Shown here piece after piece: positions 1-8,638 of a stretch of 64,000 nt of DNA (its first letter is position 1; each line of letters opens with the position of its first letter). Where the stretch lies: contig CAUZBP010000011.1 in NCBI GenBank assembly GCA_963578105.1, positions 18,645 to 82,644 of the forward strand, written 5' to 3'. The translations under genes were made by a program, and so were the position numbers. Source of the DNA: GCA-2718815 sp963578105. GTDB taxonomy: Bacteria; Planctomycetota; Planctomycetia; Pirellulales; Pirellulaceae. The notes beneath the pieces were generated by a model that was not told the DNA's origin, did no database searches, and worked only from the letters and a program-made list of their open reading frames with translations.

Positions 1-35
1 GCGAAGTGGGTCAATGCTTAGTTTTCGGATTCTCA

Positions 36-2174
36 ATGAATTGGGATGTGATTCTGTACTTCCTTCAAGTCTGTGTCGGCTTGGGGATGGTGATCTTTGT
101 GCACGAGTTGGGCCATTTTATGGTTGCCAAAATGTGCGGCGTGAAGTGCGAAAAATTTTACGTGGGGTTCGATCCACAAATTAAAATTGGCCCCTGGTCG
201 CTACCTAACGCACTATTCAAAATTCAACGGGGAGAAACCGAATACGGTATCGGAATCATTCCCTTAGGTGGCTACGTCAAGATGCTTGGCCAAGACGACA
301 ATCCAGCCAAGTACAAAGAAGAAGCGGAACGCATCACGCTGACCAATCAGGAAAACAGGGATCCCAGCCAAGACACTTCGCTGCCCGATGATGACATAGA
401 CGAAGAACCGATCGAACTGGATCCTCGTAGCTATCCGGCCAAATCCGTGCCGCAACGCATCGCGATTATATCCGCCGGCGTGATCATGAACCTGATTTTT
501 GCGGTGATCTTCGCTGCCATCGCCTTTCGATCCGGCTTCGAGTACTCCCCCTGCATCATCGGCGGAACTTTTCCAGGAAGTCCCGCCTGGGTAGCCGGAC
601 TACAGCCCGGAGATCGCATTATTCAAATCGGGAGAGAGGGCGAACCGAATGAACACCTGAGATTTAAGCGTGATTTGCAGGGCTCGGTGATGTTGTCGGA
701 TGAGGACTCCGAACTCGAGTTCTTAGTGCGCAGGGGAGAAGAGGAGTCTTGGTACACATTGAAGCCGACCAGAGATTTTAGTGAAAAACACCGCATCGCA
801 TTGATTGGGGTTTATGCAGAACATTCACTTCAGGTCAAGGCAATCGCCGAGATAGGCGGGGAACTGTCTGAAGAGGAAAAACAATCGCGGCAAGAAGATA
901 AAACGCTGCTGCAACCCGGTGATATTGTAACGTCCGTGAATGGTTATTCCGTTTCCCTACAGAAGGATTTCAAAGAACAACTGGCCAATCTGGCTAGTGA
1001 AGTGTTGACCCTTTCTGTAACACGTCCAGCCGTCGACAAAAACGGTTCCACGCAAGAAACCATCGATGTCAAAATCCCCCAGCGTTCCATACGTCGATTG
1101 GGTCTGATCGTCGGCATGGGACCGATTACCGAAATGTATCGTGACAGCCCTGCCCACAAAGCCGGGTTCGAACGTGGCGACCAGATTGTCAACGTGGCAG
1201 GCCTTCCTGTCGGTGACCCTATGACGTTGAACGAGCGAATTCGCCGTCTAGCAGGTACCACTGTTGAAATTGACGTCCAGCGGGGTAACGATCTGCAAAC
1301 GTTGACGGTGACCCCACAATCCGCGCGGCTCTTCAGTATTGGAACCGTTCCCGGTGGATCCGTTCCCATTGAATCCTTGGGGGTTGTTTTTCAAACCACC
1401 AACGTTGTCCGGGCAGTGATCCCGAATTCCAGCGCACAGGAGAAGGGCCTGAAAGCGGGGGACCAGATCGAACAGGTGGAGTTCATCCCGGTTCCAGGGG
1501 GAGAACGGAAAGAAATGAAGAATATCGGGACATTAAACCCCTTGGTCATTAGTTCAAAAGACGAAAATGGATTCTACGTTTACACCGGCAACTGGCCCCA
1601 TTTCTTTTCTCTGATGCAGGGAACCCTTCCGGATACACAGGTAAAGGTGTCCTACCTGCGGGACAGGAAGAGAAACTCGGTCACCCTCCAACCAATCGAA
1701 TCTACGGAATGGTTTTTAGCTGCCAGGGGTCTTGTCTTCGAAGATTTTGTTGAACCGTTGCAGATAACAAACTGGGGCACAGTCTGCCAACTGGCATTGC
1801 AACAGACCTCGAAAGATTTATTCATGGTGCTCGGGTTTCTCAAGAAGCTCATGACCGGCGAAATTTCGCCTAATAATCTAGGAGGACCGGTCACGATCGT
1901 AGCAGTCGCAACCAGCGAAGCTTCCATGGGAACCGGTCGGCTGTTATTGTTCCTGACAATGTTAAGCGCCAACTTGGCGGTCATCAACTTTTTACCGATT
2001 CCCGTGCTCGACGGAGGCCACCTCGTCTTTCTAGTTGCCGAAGGCCTGCGCGGCAAACCCGTTGATGAACAACTCCAATTTCGTCTCACAGTCGCAGGAT
2101 TAATTTTTATTCTGGGACTGATGGTTTACGTCCTGGGACTTGATTTTCTCCGATTCCTTCCGTTTTTCTACTAG
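36..2174 (+). CDS. rseP: Site-2 zinc metalloprotease, RseP/RIP family, with several PDZ-like segments
   Basis: Intramembrane protease of the family that cuts membrane-bound anti-sigma factors and signal-peptide remnants. With the ATG at 36 the protein has 712 residues. The zinc site HELGH lies at residues 23-27 in the first membrane segment, and the second active-site motif (NFLPIPVLDGG, about 651-661) sits in the C-terminal membrane region. Between them are four PDZ-like pieces, marked by AGLQPGD, LLQPGD, AGFERGD and GLKAGD. E. coli RseP has two PDZ domains in about 450 residues, so the periplasmic part is much enlarged. An acidic insert (about 90-130) precedes the second membrane helix. An in-frame GTG at 6 would add ten residues; I prefer the ATG because it directly precedes the first helix. 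What lies upstream is outside the window. Confidence 0.93.
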   Translation: MNWDVILYFLQVCVGLGMVIFVHELGHFMVAKMCGVKCEKFYVGFDPQIKIGPWSLPNALFKIQRGETEYGIGIIPLGGYVKMLGQDDNPAKYKEEAERITLTNQENRDPSQDTSLPDDDIDEEPIELDPRSYPAKSVPQRIAIISAGVIMNLIFAVIFAAIAFRSGFEYSPCIIGGTFPGSPAWVAGLQPGDRIIQIGREGEPNEHLRFKRDLQGSVMLSDEDSELEFLVRRGEEESWYTLKPTRDFSEKHRIALIGVYAEHSLQVKAIAEIGGELSEEEKQSRQEDKTLLQPGDIVTSVNGYSVSLQKDFKEQLANLASEVLTLSVTRPAVDKNGSTQETIDVKIPQRSIRRLGLIVGMGPITEMYRDSPAHKAGFERGDQIVNVAGLPVGDPMTLNERIRRLAGTTVEIDVQRGNDLQTLTVTPQSARLFSIGTVPGGSVPIESLGVVFQTTNVVRAVIPNSSAQEKGLKAGDQIEQVEFIPVPGGERKEMKNIGTLNPLVISSKDENGFYVYTGNWPHFFSLMQGTLPDTQVKVSYLRDRKRNSVTLQPIESTEWFLAARGLVFEDFVEPLQITNWGTVCQLALQQTSKDLFMVLGFLKKLMTGEISPNNLGGPVTIVAVATSEASMGTGRLLLFLTMLSANLAVINFLPIPVLDGGHLVFLVAEGLRGKPVDEQLQFRLTVAGLIFILGLMVYVLGLDFLRFLPFFY

Positions 2175-2386
2175 TGCCCGGCAGCGGTTGCCTGGCCGAG
2201 GTTCCGTGGGAAAGAAAGAACCCGAATTCAAATCGTATTGGTCCCGCTGCGCTCGTTGAAAATGAACCGTTGGAGATGAATATCGCGTGATCGGACATTC
2301 GTTCGTCAAGCGTGATGCAACATCAGCGATTTTCCCGATCGATCCAATTTCAATCTGATGTCGACTTGTTGAACTCCCTTGATTTG

Positions 2387-3082
2387 ATGGCGAGAGCTAA
2401 TTTCCTTACCAACGTTGATTTCGTTGTTTTTGATGCGGTAGGGACTCTGATCGAACCCGACCCGGCAGCTTGTGATGTGTACCAGCGGGCCGGTCAACGC
2501 TATGGGTCCTCACTATCGCTGGAACAAATTGCTTCCCGCTTTGGAACCGCCTTTGCGGCCGAAGAAGCACTGGACTCAGTAGCAGAACTCCAGCGGTGGC
2601 CGACCAGCGAGTTGCGCGAACGACAACGCTGGCAGAGAATTGTGGAATCGGTGTTTTGTGATGTGGACCATGCTGACCAGTCGCTGTTTGAAGAATTATG
2701 GGATTACTTTGGCCAGGGGAAGCATTGGAAACTCTATGACGACGTGACGGACGTCTGGTCCAGACTGACGCAAGAAGGATACCAGTTAGCCATCGCATCG
2801 AATTTTGACAAACGATTGCTAAATGTGTGTGAATCCAAACCGCCACTGTGTACGTGCCATCACATCTTCTGGTCTGCTGAAATTGGATATCCCAAACCCA
2901 GTTCCCAATTTTTCACGAAGGTACAAAGCAGGATCGAGACCCCTGCTCAACGTATTCTGATGGTTGGTGATTCTGAGTTGAACGACGAACGAGGGGCCAA
3001 TAGCGCGGGTTGGAAATCGGTCCTGATCAAACGGCACCATCCCGGATCCTACACCTCAAGCTTGCATTGCTTGTGGCAATGA
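2387..3082 (+). CDS. HAD-superfamily hydrolase with DAVGT motif I
   Basis: A 231-residue HAD hydrolase. Motif I reads VVFDAVGTLIE: the nucleophilic Asp is present but the usual second Asp (DxD) is Val, as in the haloacid dehalogenase/DREG-2 branch where that position varies. The motif III lysine is in GYPKPS and motif IV is MVGDSELND. The helical cap lies between motifs I and II. An earlier in-frame ATG at 2312 would add 25 residues that do not resemble the fold, so the ATG at 2387 is preferred. Substrate unknown. It follows rseP on the same strand after about 210 bp, and an operon is not evident. Confidence 0.82.
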   Translation: MARANFLTNVDFVVFDAVGTLIEPDPAACDVYQRAGQRYGSSLSLEQIASRFGTAFAAEEALDSVAELQRWPTSELRERQRWQRIVESVFCDVDHADQSLFEELWDYFGQGKHWKLYDDVTDVWSRLTQEGYQLAIASNFDKRLLNVCESKPPLCTCHHIFWSAEIGYPKPSSQFFTKVQSRIETPAQRILMVGDSELNDERGANSAGWKSVLIKRHHPGSYTSSLHCLWQ

Positions 3083-3136
3083 ACTCCGGCGGACAGGAAC
3101 AACCGACCCGTACGAACAGTGCACCGTCGGGGACCA

Positions 3137-3823
3137 TCAACGTCCAGAGGGTTTACGTGCCTTCCGACGATTAGCACCTGGCCCACCCGCCTGTCGCCGC
3201 TTTCCAGGTCGGCGCAATCTCTTACCAGATTGGCGATCCCTTCCCCTGGGCGCCTCAAGCTGGCCAGCGTTCTTTCCCTTGCGCGATCCAGTTTTTCCGC
3301 GCCGCTGCCCCTGCTGGCGTTTGCCTCGGTTCCGATCGTTCGATTGTCTACCCCTGGCTTGACGAGCCGTCGTTCGCTCCTCCTCGTCAAGCTGCCCGTT
3401 ACCGTCAACGTCAAACTGCTCTAAAATCTTCGCCCGATGCTCTGGATCTCGCTTGCCGCCTCGCCGGCGACCCGAACCGTCAGCACGACGTTTCTCCCTG
3501 GCATCACGCGCCGCAGCACGTTCGTTTTTGTCGAGCTGACCGTTTCCGTCAGCATCAAACTGCTCCAAAATCTTCGCCCGATGCTCCGGATCTCGCTTAC
3601 CGCCTCGCCGCCGACCCGAACCGTCAGCACGACGTTTCTCCCTGGCATCACGCGCCGCAGCACGTTCGTTTTTGTCGAGCTGACCGTTTCCATCCCGATC
3701 AAATCGTTGTGGCAACCTGGCTCGTCGCTGACCCGCGTTCGGTTCGTTTTCTGCTTCCGCACGAACAACCGTTGGCCATGAGACGAACATGACAGTAAAC
3801 AGGAAGGTTCGAATGATCGTCAT
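3137..3823 (-). CDS. Secreted EF-hand protein with tandem Arg-rich repeats
   Basis: With the start at 3823 this is a 228-residue protein. Its N-terminal signal peptide (MTIIRTFLFTVMF..., cut near VRAEAE) is followed by three EF-hand loops of the type DxDGNGQLD beginning near residues 42, 90 and 138. The spacing is exactly 48 residues and the repeats are nearly identical in DNA (144-bp period). The linkers and the C-terminal 80 residues are very rich in Arg, Lys, Gly and Gln. An upstream in-frame start at 3895 would bury the signal peptide. It is probably an extracytoplasmic calcium-binding protein; planctomycetes have many EF-hand proteins, but its partner is unknown. The opposite strand of the repeat also stays open by chance. 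Confidence 0.75.
   Translation of the reverse strand: MTIIRTFLFTVMFVSWPTVVRAEAENEPNAGQRRARLPQRFDRDGNGQLDKNERAAARDAREKRRADGSGRRRGGKRDPEHRAKILEQFDADGNGQLDKNERAAARDAREKRRADGSGRRRGGKRDPEHRAKILEQFDVDGNGQLDEEERTTARQARGRQSNDRNRGKRQQGQRRGKTGSRKGKNAGQLEAPRGRDRQSGKRLRRPGKRRQAGGPGANRRKARKPSGR
3423..3710. repeat. Two 144-bp tandem DNA repeats within the EF-hand gene
   Basis: A unit beginning aaaatcttcgcccgatgctc at 3423 recurs at 3567, a period of 144 bp (48 codons), with few mismatches across the unit. The repeat encodes one EF-hand loop plus its Arg-rich linker. The near identity at DNA level implies recent duplication or gene conversion. Confidence 0.85.
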
Positions 3824-4016
3824 GTCAGTTTGTTCCCATCTCAAGGGGCGGAGCATCTCGAGCGTGGCACTTGCACACGATGCAACTCGAGTCACTCTCT
3901 AGTATACCTCTAACCCTGCTCACAAAACAAAGTTCCGCTGGAGTGAAAAACCCTGAAAAACACGGGCGGAGGGCTTCGCGAAATGCCTGGTCAGGACAGC
4001 GACTGCCTGGGCCATT

Positions 4017-4943
4017 TTAATACTCTTCTGCCATTTCACGGGCGTGATAGCTGCTGCGCACAAACGGTCCGCTGGCGACCTTCTGAAAACCCATTGCCTT
4101 GGCTGCCTGGCCAAGTTCTGCAAATTCTTCCGGTGGAAGGTACCTGACAACCGGTATGTATTTCACAGGGTCGGGCTGTAAGTATTGGCCCAAAGTGAGT
4201 AGCTCACATCCGTGTTCCAGAAGATCGGCCAGCGTATCCAAAAGTTCGGTATGAGTCTCACCCAGGCCAAGCATGAGCCCTGACTTGGTCTTAATACGCG
4301 GGTTCAACTGCTTCACTCGTTGCAGTAGTCCCAGGGTCCACCGGTAGTCGGAACGTGAACCACGAACCTTTCGGTAAAGGCGGGGCACGGTCTCGGCATT
4401 GTGGTTGAAGACTTCGGGTGCGGCCTCCACCACGCGATCCAGCGCGGTACGATTGTGGATAAAATCCGGTGTTAGAACTTCGACGGTTGCGCCCGTGCGC
4501 TGGCGAACCGAGAGCACACATTGATAAAAATGTTCGGCACCACCGTCTGGCAAGTCATCCCTGGTCACCGACGTGATCACCACATGCCGGAGCCCCAGAC
4601 GAAAGGCCGCTTCTGCCAAACGTTCCGGCTCGTCCTGGGCCGGTGGGCGGGGAGTCCCACGAGCAACCGAACAGAAGCCGCAAGGCCGAGTGCAAACGTT
4701 CCCCAACACCATGAAGGTGGCTGTCTTCTGCGAATAACATTCCATCCGATTCGGACATCGCGCGTTGTCACAAACCGTCTCCAGGTTCAATTCTTCCAGC
4801 AACCTGGCGGTAAAATGATTGGCGTTTCCTTTCGGCACGTTGCGCTTCAACCAGCGCGGCAAACGGTGTCTACTTTCCTGCGGCGCCGGTAGAACCGCTG
4901 CAGAAAGAATCGGGAGATCCTTGGAAAATTCCTGATTGTTCAC
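4017..4943 (-). CDS. lipA: Lipoyl synthase
   Basis: Radical SAM enzyme that inserts two sulfurs into protein-bound octanoyl groups. Numbering from the ATG at 4997, the auxiliary cluster ligands are C76, C81 and C87 (CDNARCPNRMEC) and the SAM cluster is C102-C106-C109 (CTRPCGFC). The C-terminal RSSYHA motif supplies the serine ligand of the auxiliary cluster. Hence all cofactor ligands are present and the length is usual for LipA. The first residues from 4997 (MTKWFCSWFLHH) do not look like a LipA start, so a GTG at 4943 giving VNNQEFSKD is my choice; 4997 remains possible. It is divergent from smpB. No lipB, lipM or lplA is in the window. Confidence 0.93.
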   Translation of the reverse strand: MNNQEFSKDLPILSAAVLPAPQESRHRLPRWLKRNVPKGNANHFTARLLEELNLETVCDNARCPNRMECYSQKTATFMVLGNVCTRPCGFCSVARGTPRPPAQDEPERLAEAAFRLGLRHVVITSVTRDDLPDGGAEHFYQCVLSVRQRTGATVEVLTPDFIHNRTALDRVVEAAPEVFNHNAETVPRLYRKVRGSRSDYRWTLGLLQRVKQLNPRIKTKSGLMLGLGETHTELLDTLADLLEHGCELLTLGQYLQPDPVKYIPVVRYLPPEEFAELGQAAKAMGFQKVASGPFVRSSYHAREMAEEY

Positions 4944-5173
4944 ATCGACTCTATTTCGGAGGTGGTGAAGGAACCATGAACAAAACCACTTAGTCAACCT
5001 GTATCTTGAGTTAAATCAGGTGAGCGGGTAAAAGGATCTAAGAGAAACCCGCGTTCCATCGTCGGGCAACCCAGATGCTGTTTTCATCAGATCCTTTTCA
5101 AACCGGGGATCCGTGCTGGGGGAAAGGCACCTATCGCCTGACACTCACCACTTGGTTCATTCTAACGCGACTC

Positions 5174-5668
5174 ATGTCCAAAAAAAAGAACAAGTCCCCT
5201 GATTTGACGGCCGGCCAGTCAAGTGTTCGGCCCATCGCCGAAAATCGGAAGGCTCGGCACAAATATGACGTCCTGGAGACGCTGGAGTGCGGTATTGTCC
5301 TACTGGGGAGTGAGGTGAAAAGCCTGCGAAACGGCAAAGTTTCTTTGGACGAATCTCACGGTCGCGTCATCGAGGGTGAGGTCTGGCTCGTAGGGTGCGA
5401 CATCGCTGAGTATTCATTTGCCAGTCAAATGAACCACGATCCGCGCCGAAAACGAAAACTTTTGCTGCACAATCGCGAGATTAGGAAGTTTGCCGCCCAA
5501 GCCTATGAGAAAGGGCTGACTTTAGTGCCGCTGAAGATGTACTTCCAACGGGGTCGCGTCAAACTATTATTGGGAATTTGTCGGGGTAGAAAGCTGTTCG
5601 ACAAACGAGAGAAGATGAAAAAAGAAACCATGCAACGGGACATGGACCGTGCCCTGCGACAGCGATAA
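5174..5668 (+). CDS. smpB: SsrA-binding protein SmpB
   Basis: A 164-residue protein that brings tmRNA to stalled ribosomes. Recognised by the OB-fold core: NRKARHKYDVLET, GIVLLGSEVKSLRNGK, the Y-F-NHDPRRKRKLLLH segment, and the basic tail GRKLFDKREKMKKE that enters the decoding centre. The ATG at 5174 gives the expected short Lys/Ser-rich N-terminus (MSKKKNKSP). An earlier start at 5075 would add 33 unrelated residues. The ssrA gene itself was not seen nearby. Confidence 0.95.
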   Translation: MSKKKNKSPDLTAGQSSVRPIAENRKARHKYDVLETLECGIVLLGSEVKSLRNGKVSLDESHGRVIEGEVWLVGCDIAEYSFASQMNHDPRRKRKLLLHNREIRKFAAQAYEKGLTLVPLKMYFQRGRVKLLLGICRGRKLFDKREKMKKETMQRDMDRALRQR

Positions 5669-6148
5669 GAACGTTGATTACGTCTCCCGGTGGCACAGGA
5701 CCCGCTTCTGATGTGATGTGGCCCTCCTGTTTGGTGTTTCTGCCTTTTCACCATACCCCAACCGATGGGCCGGAGCCTGCCAAGCTGTTCTACGTTTCAC
5801 ATCGGATCCGTTTGCCAGTTCAGGTCTGCTCTGTTGATGACTTTTACTTGGTTGTCCCGTCTTCTGAGGAAATCCAACTTCTCTGGCAAGGCTTTGTGTT
5901 TCCGACTTTTGGTCCCCACTAGCGGCATTTTCCTTGGACACAAAAGACCACCTCCATTCCCGCCGCGTTTGGTCTTTGCGCACTGAGTTTAAAGAGGTAA
6001 GTTCTGAAAGTACGCACGGAAGGCTGGTAGAGTTGGCCGGAGAGAGCAGGAATTTTTCGGGAAACTAGAATCTGGCAGAACAAGTCCTGCATAGCCTGAC
6101 AACCGCCGACTGCCGGCATCGATGAAAGGGGACCAACCACTAGGCAAG
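5669..6148. other. Non-coding gap between smpB and the ABC locus
   Basis: About 480 bp. Short open frames exist but none has a ribosome-binding site or recognisable protein. I looked for a tmRNA 3' end and for tRNA T-arms and saw neither. It presumably carries the promoter of the ABC locus that follows. Confidence 0.5.
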
Positions 6149-6820
6149 ATGCTTTTGCTGGAAAACGTTAAGAAGTCGTATGTAGAGCCAAATGGCGATC
6201 TGTTACCAGTCCTAGACATCGATCATTTTGACGTCGACGTGGGCGAGCAGATGGTCATCGTGGGACGTAGTGGATGTGGAAAGACAACTCTGCTGCACGT
6301 GATCTCCGGCATCAGTCGGGCCGACGAAGGTATCGTGACCGTGGACGGCATCCAGATTGGATCCCTTGCTGAATCCGTCCGCGACCGTTTTCGTGCCGAC
6401 ACAATCGGTTATGTTTTCCAGACGTTCAACCTGCTACCCGGTTTTAGCGCACTGGAAAACGTGATGTTGGGCATGACTTTCGCTCGGGGCCGCCGAGACG
6501 CTGGCCGTGCACGGCGCTTACTTGATCGGATGGGCCTCAGTCACCGCTTGTCTCACAAACCGGGTACGATGTCAGTTGGTGAGCAGCAACGCGTCGCAGT
6601 CGCTCGTGCTCTGGCAAATCGCCCCAAGTTACTGCTCGCGGATGAACCCACCGCCAATGTTGATCGAGGAAATCAACAGCAAGTTGTAGATTTGATTCGC
6701 GAAACTTGTGAAGAAGAAAATGTTGCTCTGCTTCTGGTAACACACGCTCCGGAAGTCGCGCGCCAGTTTCAAAGGATCGATCGCCTGGAGGAAATCAACA
6801 AGATTGCAATGGGGTCGTAG
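6149..6820 (+). CDS. ABC transporter ATP-binding protein, LolD/MacB type
   Basis: A 223-residue ATPase subunit. Walker A is GRSGCGKTT (about 39-47), the Q-loop is in YVFQTFNLLPGF, the signature is atypical (MSVGEQQRVAVARAL where LSGGQ is usual), Walker B is LLLADEPTANVD and the H-loop is LLVTHAPE. The sequence groups with the ATPases that drive MacB/FtsX-type mechanotransmission permeases, and such a permease follows at 6991. I prefer the ATG at 6149 (MLLLENVKKSY); the ATG at 6122 would add nine residues. First gene of a five-gene plus-strand run. Confidence 0.9.
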   Translation: MLLLENVKKSYVEPNGDLLPVLDIDHFDVDVGEQMVIVGRSGCGKTTLLHVISGISRADEGIVTVDGIQIGSLAESVRDRFRADTIGYVFQTFNLLPGFSALENVMLGMTFARGRRDAGRARRLLDRMGLSHRLSHKPGTMSVGEQQRVAVARALANRPKLLLADEPTANVDRGNQQQVVDLIRETCEEENVALLLVTHAPEVARQFQRIDRLEEINKIAMGS

Positions 6821-6990
6821 TTCATGACAACATCAACAACTCGTCAGTTTTACATGAGACAGACATTCTCAAATGGTGGGCTGACGGAATCAATTCCCAC
6901 CCTCCTTCGTTCGAACGCTCCCTTGCCACCGCTGTCAGGGAAACGTTTGTCCGTCGATTTGGAACTCGCAGACTGAACTGAGATACTACG

Positions 6991-8487
6991 ATGAGTCGAT
7001 GGAAAATCGCTTGGCGCAGCGTGCAGCGACGAGGGCTCGCCTCGGCGTTGACGGGTTTTTCGATGGCACTCGGCGTCATGCTGGTGGTAGGCGTTGTCTC
7101 GATCCATGGTCTTGTTGAGGAGTCATTTCGAAACAATTCAAGCATTGGCTACAACATGATCGTAGGTGCCAAGGGCGGGAGCCTGCAACTCGTTCTGAAC
7201 ACGGTCTATTATCTGAGTGAGCCCGTCGAGAACATACCCTACTCCTACTACCAAGAATTTCTCTCCGCCCGACAGATTGTGCACTACCGTGATCAGCTCG
7301 GTATGGAAAAACTGGGAGAGGAACGTGACGGTCGATTTAATCTGTTTACAAAATTTGCAATTCCTGTCTGCCTGGGCGATTATTATGGTCGTTTTCGAGT
7401 CGTAGGTACCACACCCGAATTGTTTGATGACGTGATTTACGATCCCCTGGAGGGAAAGCGGTACGAATTTGATCAGGGGCGCAATTTCAGAACATTCTCG
7501 GACAAGCACGGATATTTCGAATGCGTTGTAGGGTCAAATGTGGCTCGTGAGCACACACTGCAAATCGGAGCCAAGATTTCGGCCACACACGGTGATCCGG
7601 AAGGAGAACTTCACGACGAACATCCCTTTACAATCGTGGGAATTCTCAAGCCTTCGGGCACGCCCAACGATCGAGCAGTGTTTGTAAACATCGAAGGTTT
7701 CTACTTGATGGATGGGCATGCCAAACCTCTCGAAAAGGAGGGTGTCACGGGTACAGCAGCCGTCGCCGTAGAAGCGGCAACTCAGGATGAAAACCAACAG
7801 TCGAAGAAGGAGTTTCTCCCAATCTCCGTTCGAGAACGTGAAGTCACGGCGATTCTAGTCAAGACTGTCAATCAAGTCGTCACACCCGGCCTGTCCGAAA
7901 ATATCAGCGAAGGTCCCGACGCCCAGGCAGCATTACCGGTCAGGGAAATCTATGGCTTGTTCCATGCAATTGTGGGACCCATCCAGCAAATGTTGTTGCT
8001 GATGACCGTTATGATTTGTGTGGTGTCCGGAATCAGCATTCTCGTGAGCATTTATAACTCGATGAACGATCGACAACAGGAAATCGCGATCATGCGGGCC
8101 CTGGGTGCCGGACGCAGTACCGTCATGTCAGTAGTCTTCTTCGAGTCAATCATCCTATCTCTGGGTGGAGGTCTGCTCGGTTGGCTAGGGGGACACATTC
8201 TGATTGGACTGGCAAGCCCCCAGATTGAGGAACGAACAGGGGTCGCCATCGGATTTGTCGACTTTCCCGCGATTCGCCTTAACGATCACTTGGACGTACA
8301 AATAATCCTGGATTTGATCAACGCCCTCGGTCGGTTCATCGGCGCCCAGCCTGTTCACAATTTAATGCTACCTACCGAGTTATGGTTGATTCCGGGACTT
8401 CTGCTGCTGGCGATTCTAGTAGGTTTTCTACCGGCTATGGCTGCGTATCGGACCGACGTAGCAAAGGCGCTCAGTGCCAATCCTTAG
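6991..8487 (+). CDS. ABC transporter permease, FtsX-like
   Basis: A 498-residue permease with one N-terminal membrane helix (about 20-40), a large extracytoplasmic domain (about 45-325) and three C-terminal helices (about 330-350, 375-400, 465-485), the FtsX/MacB plan. The segment IVGAKGGSLQLVLNTVYYLS marks the subgroup that, in other bacteria, sits beside DUF3299 proteins. The cytoplasmic coupling segment is MNDRQQEIAIMRALGAG. It follows its ATPase after 170 bp. The substrate is not evident from sequence; members of this fold move lipoproteins or peptides, or remodel the envelope, rather than import small solutes. Confidence 0.88.
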   Translation: MSRWKIAWRSVQRRGLASALTGFSMALGVMLVVGVVSIHGLVEESFRNNSSIGYNMIVGAKGGSLQLVLNTVYYLSEPVENIPYSYYQEFLSARQIVHYRDQLGMEKLGEERDGRFNLFTKFAIPVCLGDYYGRFRVVGTTPELFDDVIYDPLEGKRYEFDQGRNFRTFSDKHGYFECVVGSNVAREHTLQIGAKISATHGDPEGELHDEHPFTIVGILKPSGTPNDRAVFVNIEGFYLMDGHAKPLEKEGVTGTAAVAVEAATQDENQQSKKEFLPISVREREVTAILVKTVNQVVTPGLSENISEGPDAQAALPVREIYGLFHAIVGPIQQMLLLMTVMICVVSGISILVSIYNSMNDRQQEIAIMRALGAGRSTVMSVVFFESIILSLGGGLLGWLGGHILIGLASPQIEERTGVAIGFVDFPAIRLNDHLDVQIILDLINALGRFIGAQPVHNLMLPTELWLIPGLLLLAILVGFLPAMAAYRTDVAKALSANP

Positions 8488-8638
8488 ACGAATCGGGAAT
8501 TCCGATGTGGATTACTGTCAGGCAGGCGTACCGGCAGGTGAAACGATATAATACAGTACAAGGTCTGTCAGAATCGTTTCTTCCTCTGAGCAATTCAACC
8601 CTCGAGATGCCGCTGACTTCTCTTGAAAGGATACCCTC

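Noticed and set aside
3437..3781. Long plus-strand open frame with internal repeats
   Set aside because: It is the antisense of the EF-hand repeat gene; the repeat keeps that strand open. No signal, motif or ribosome site supports it.
5669..6121. Possible tmRNA gene next to smpB
   Set aside because: No tRNA-like 3' end, no T-loop and no recognisable tag peptide frame.
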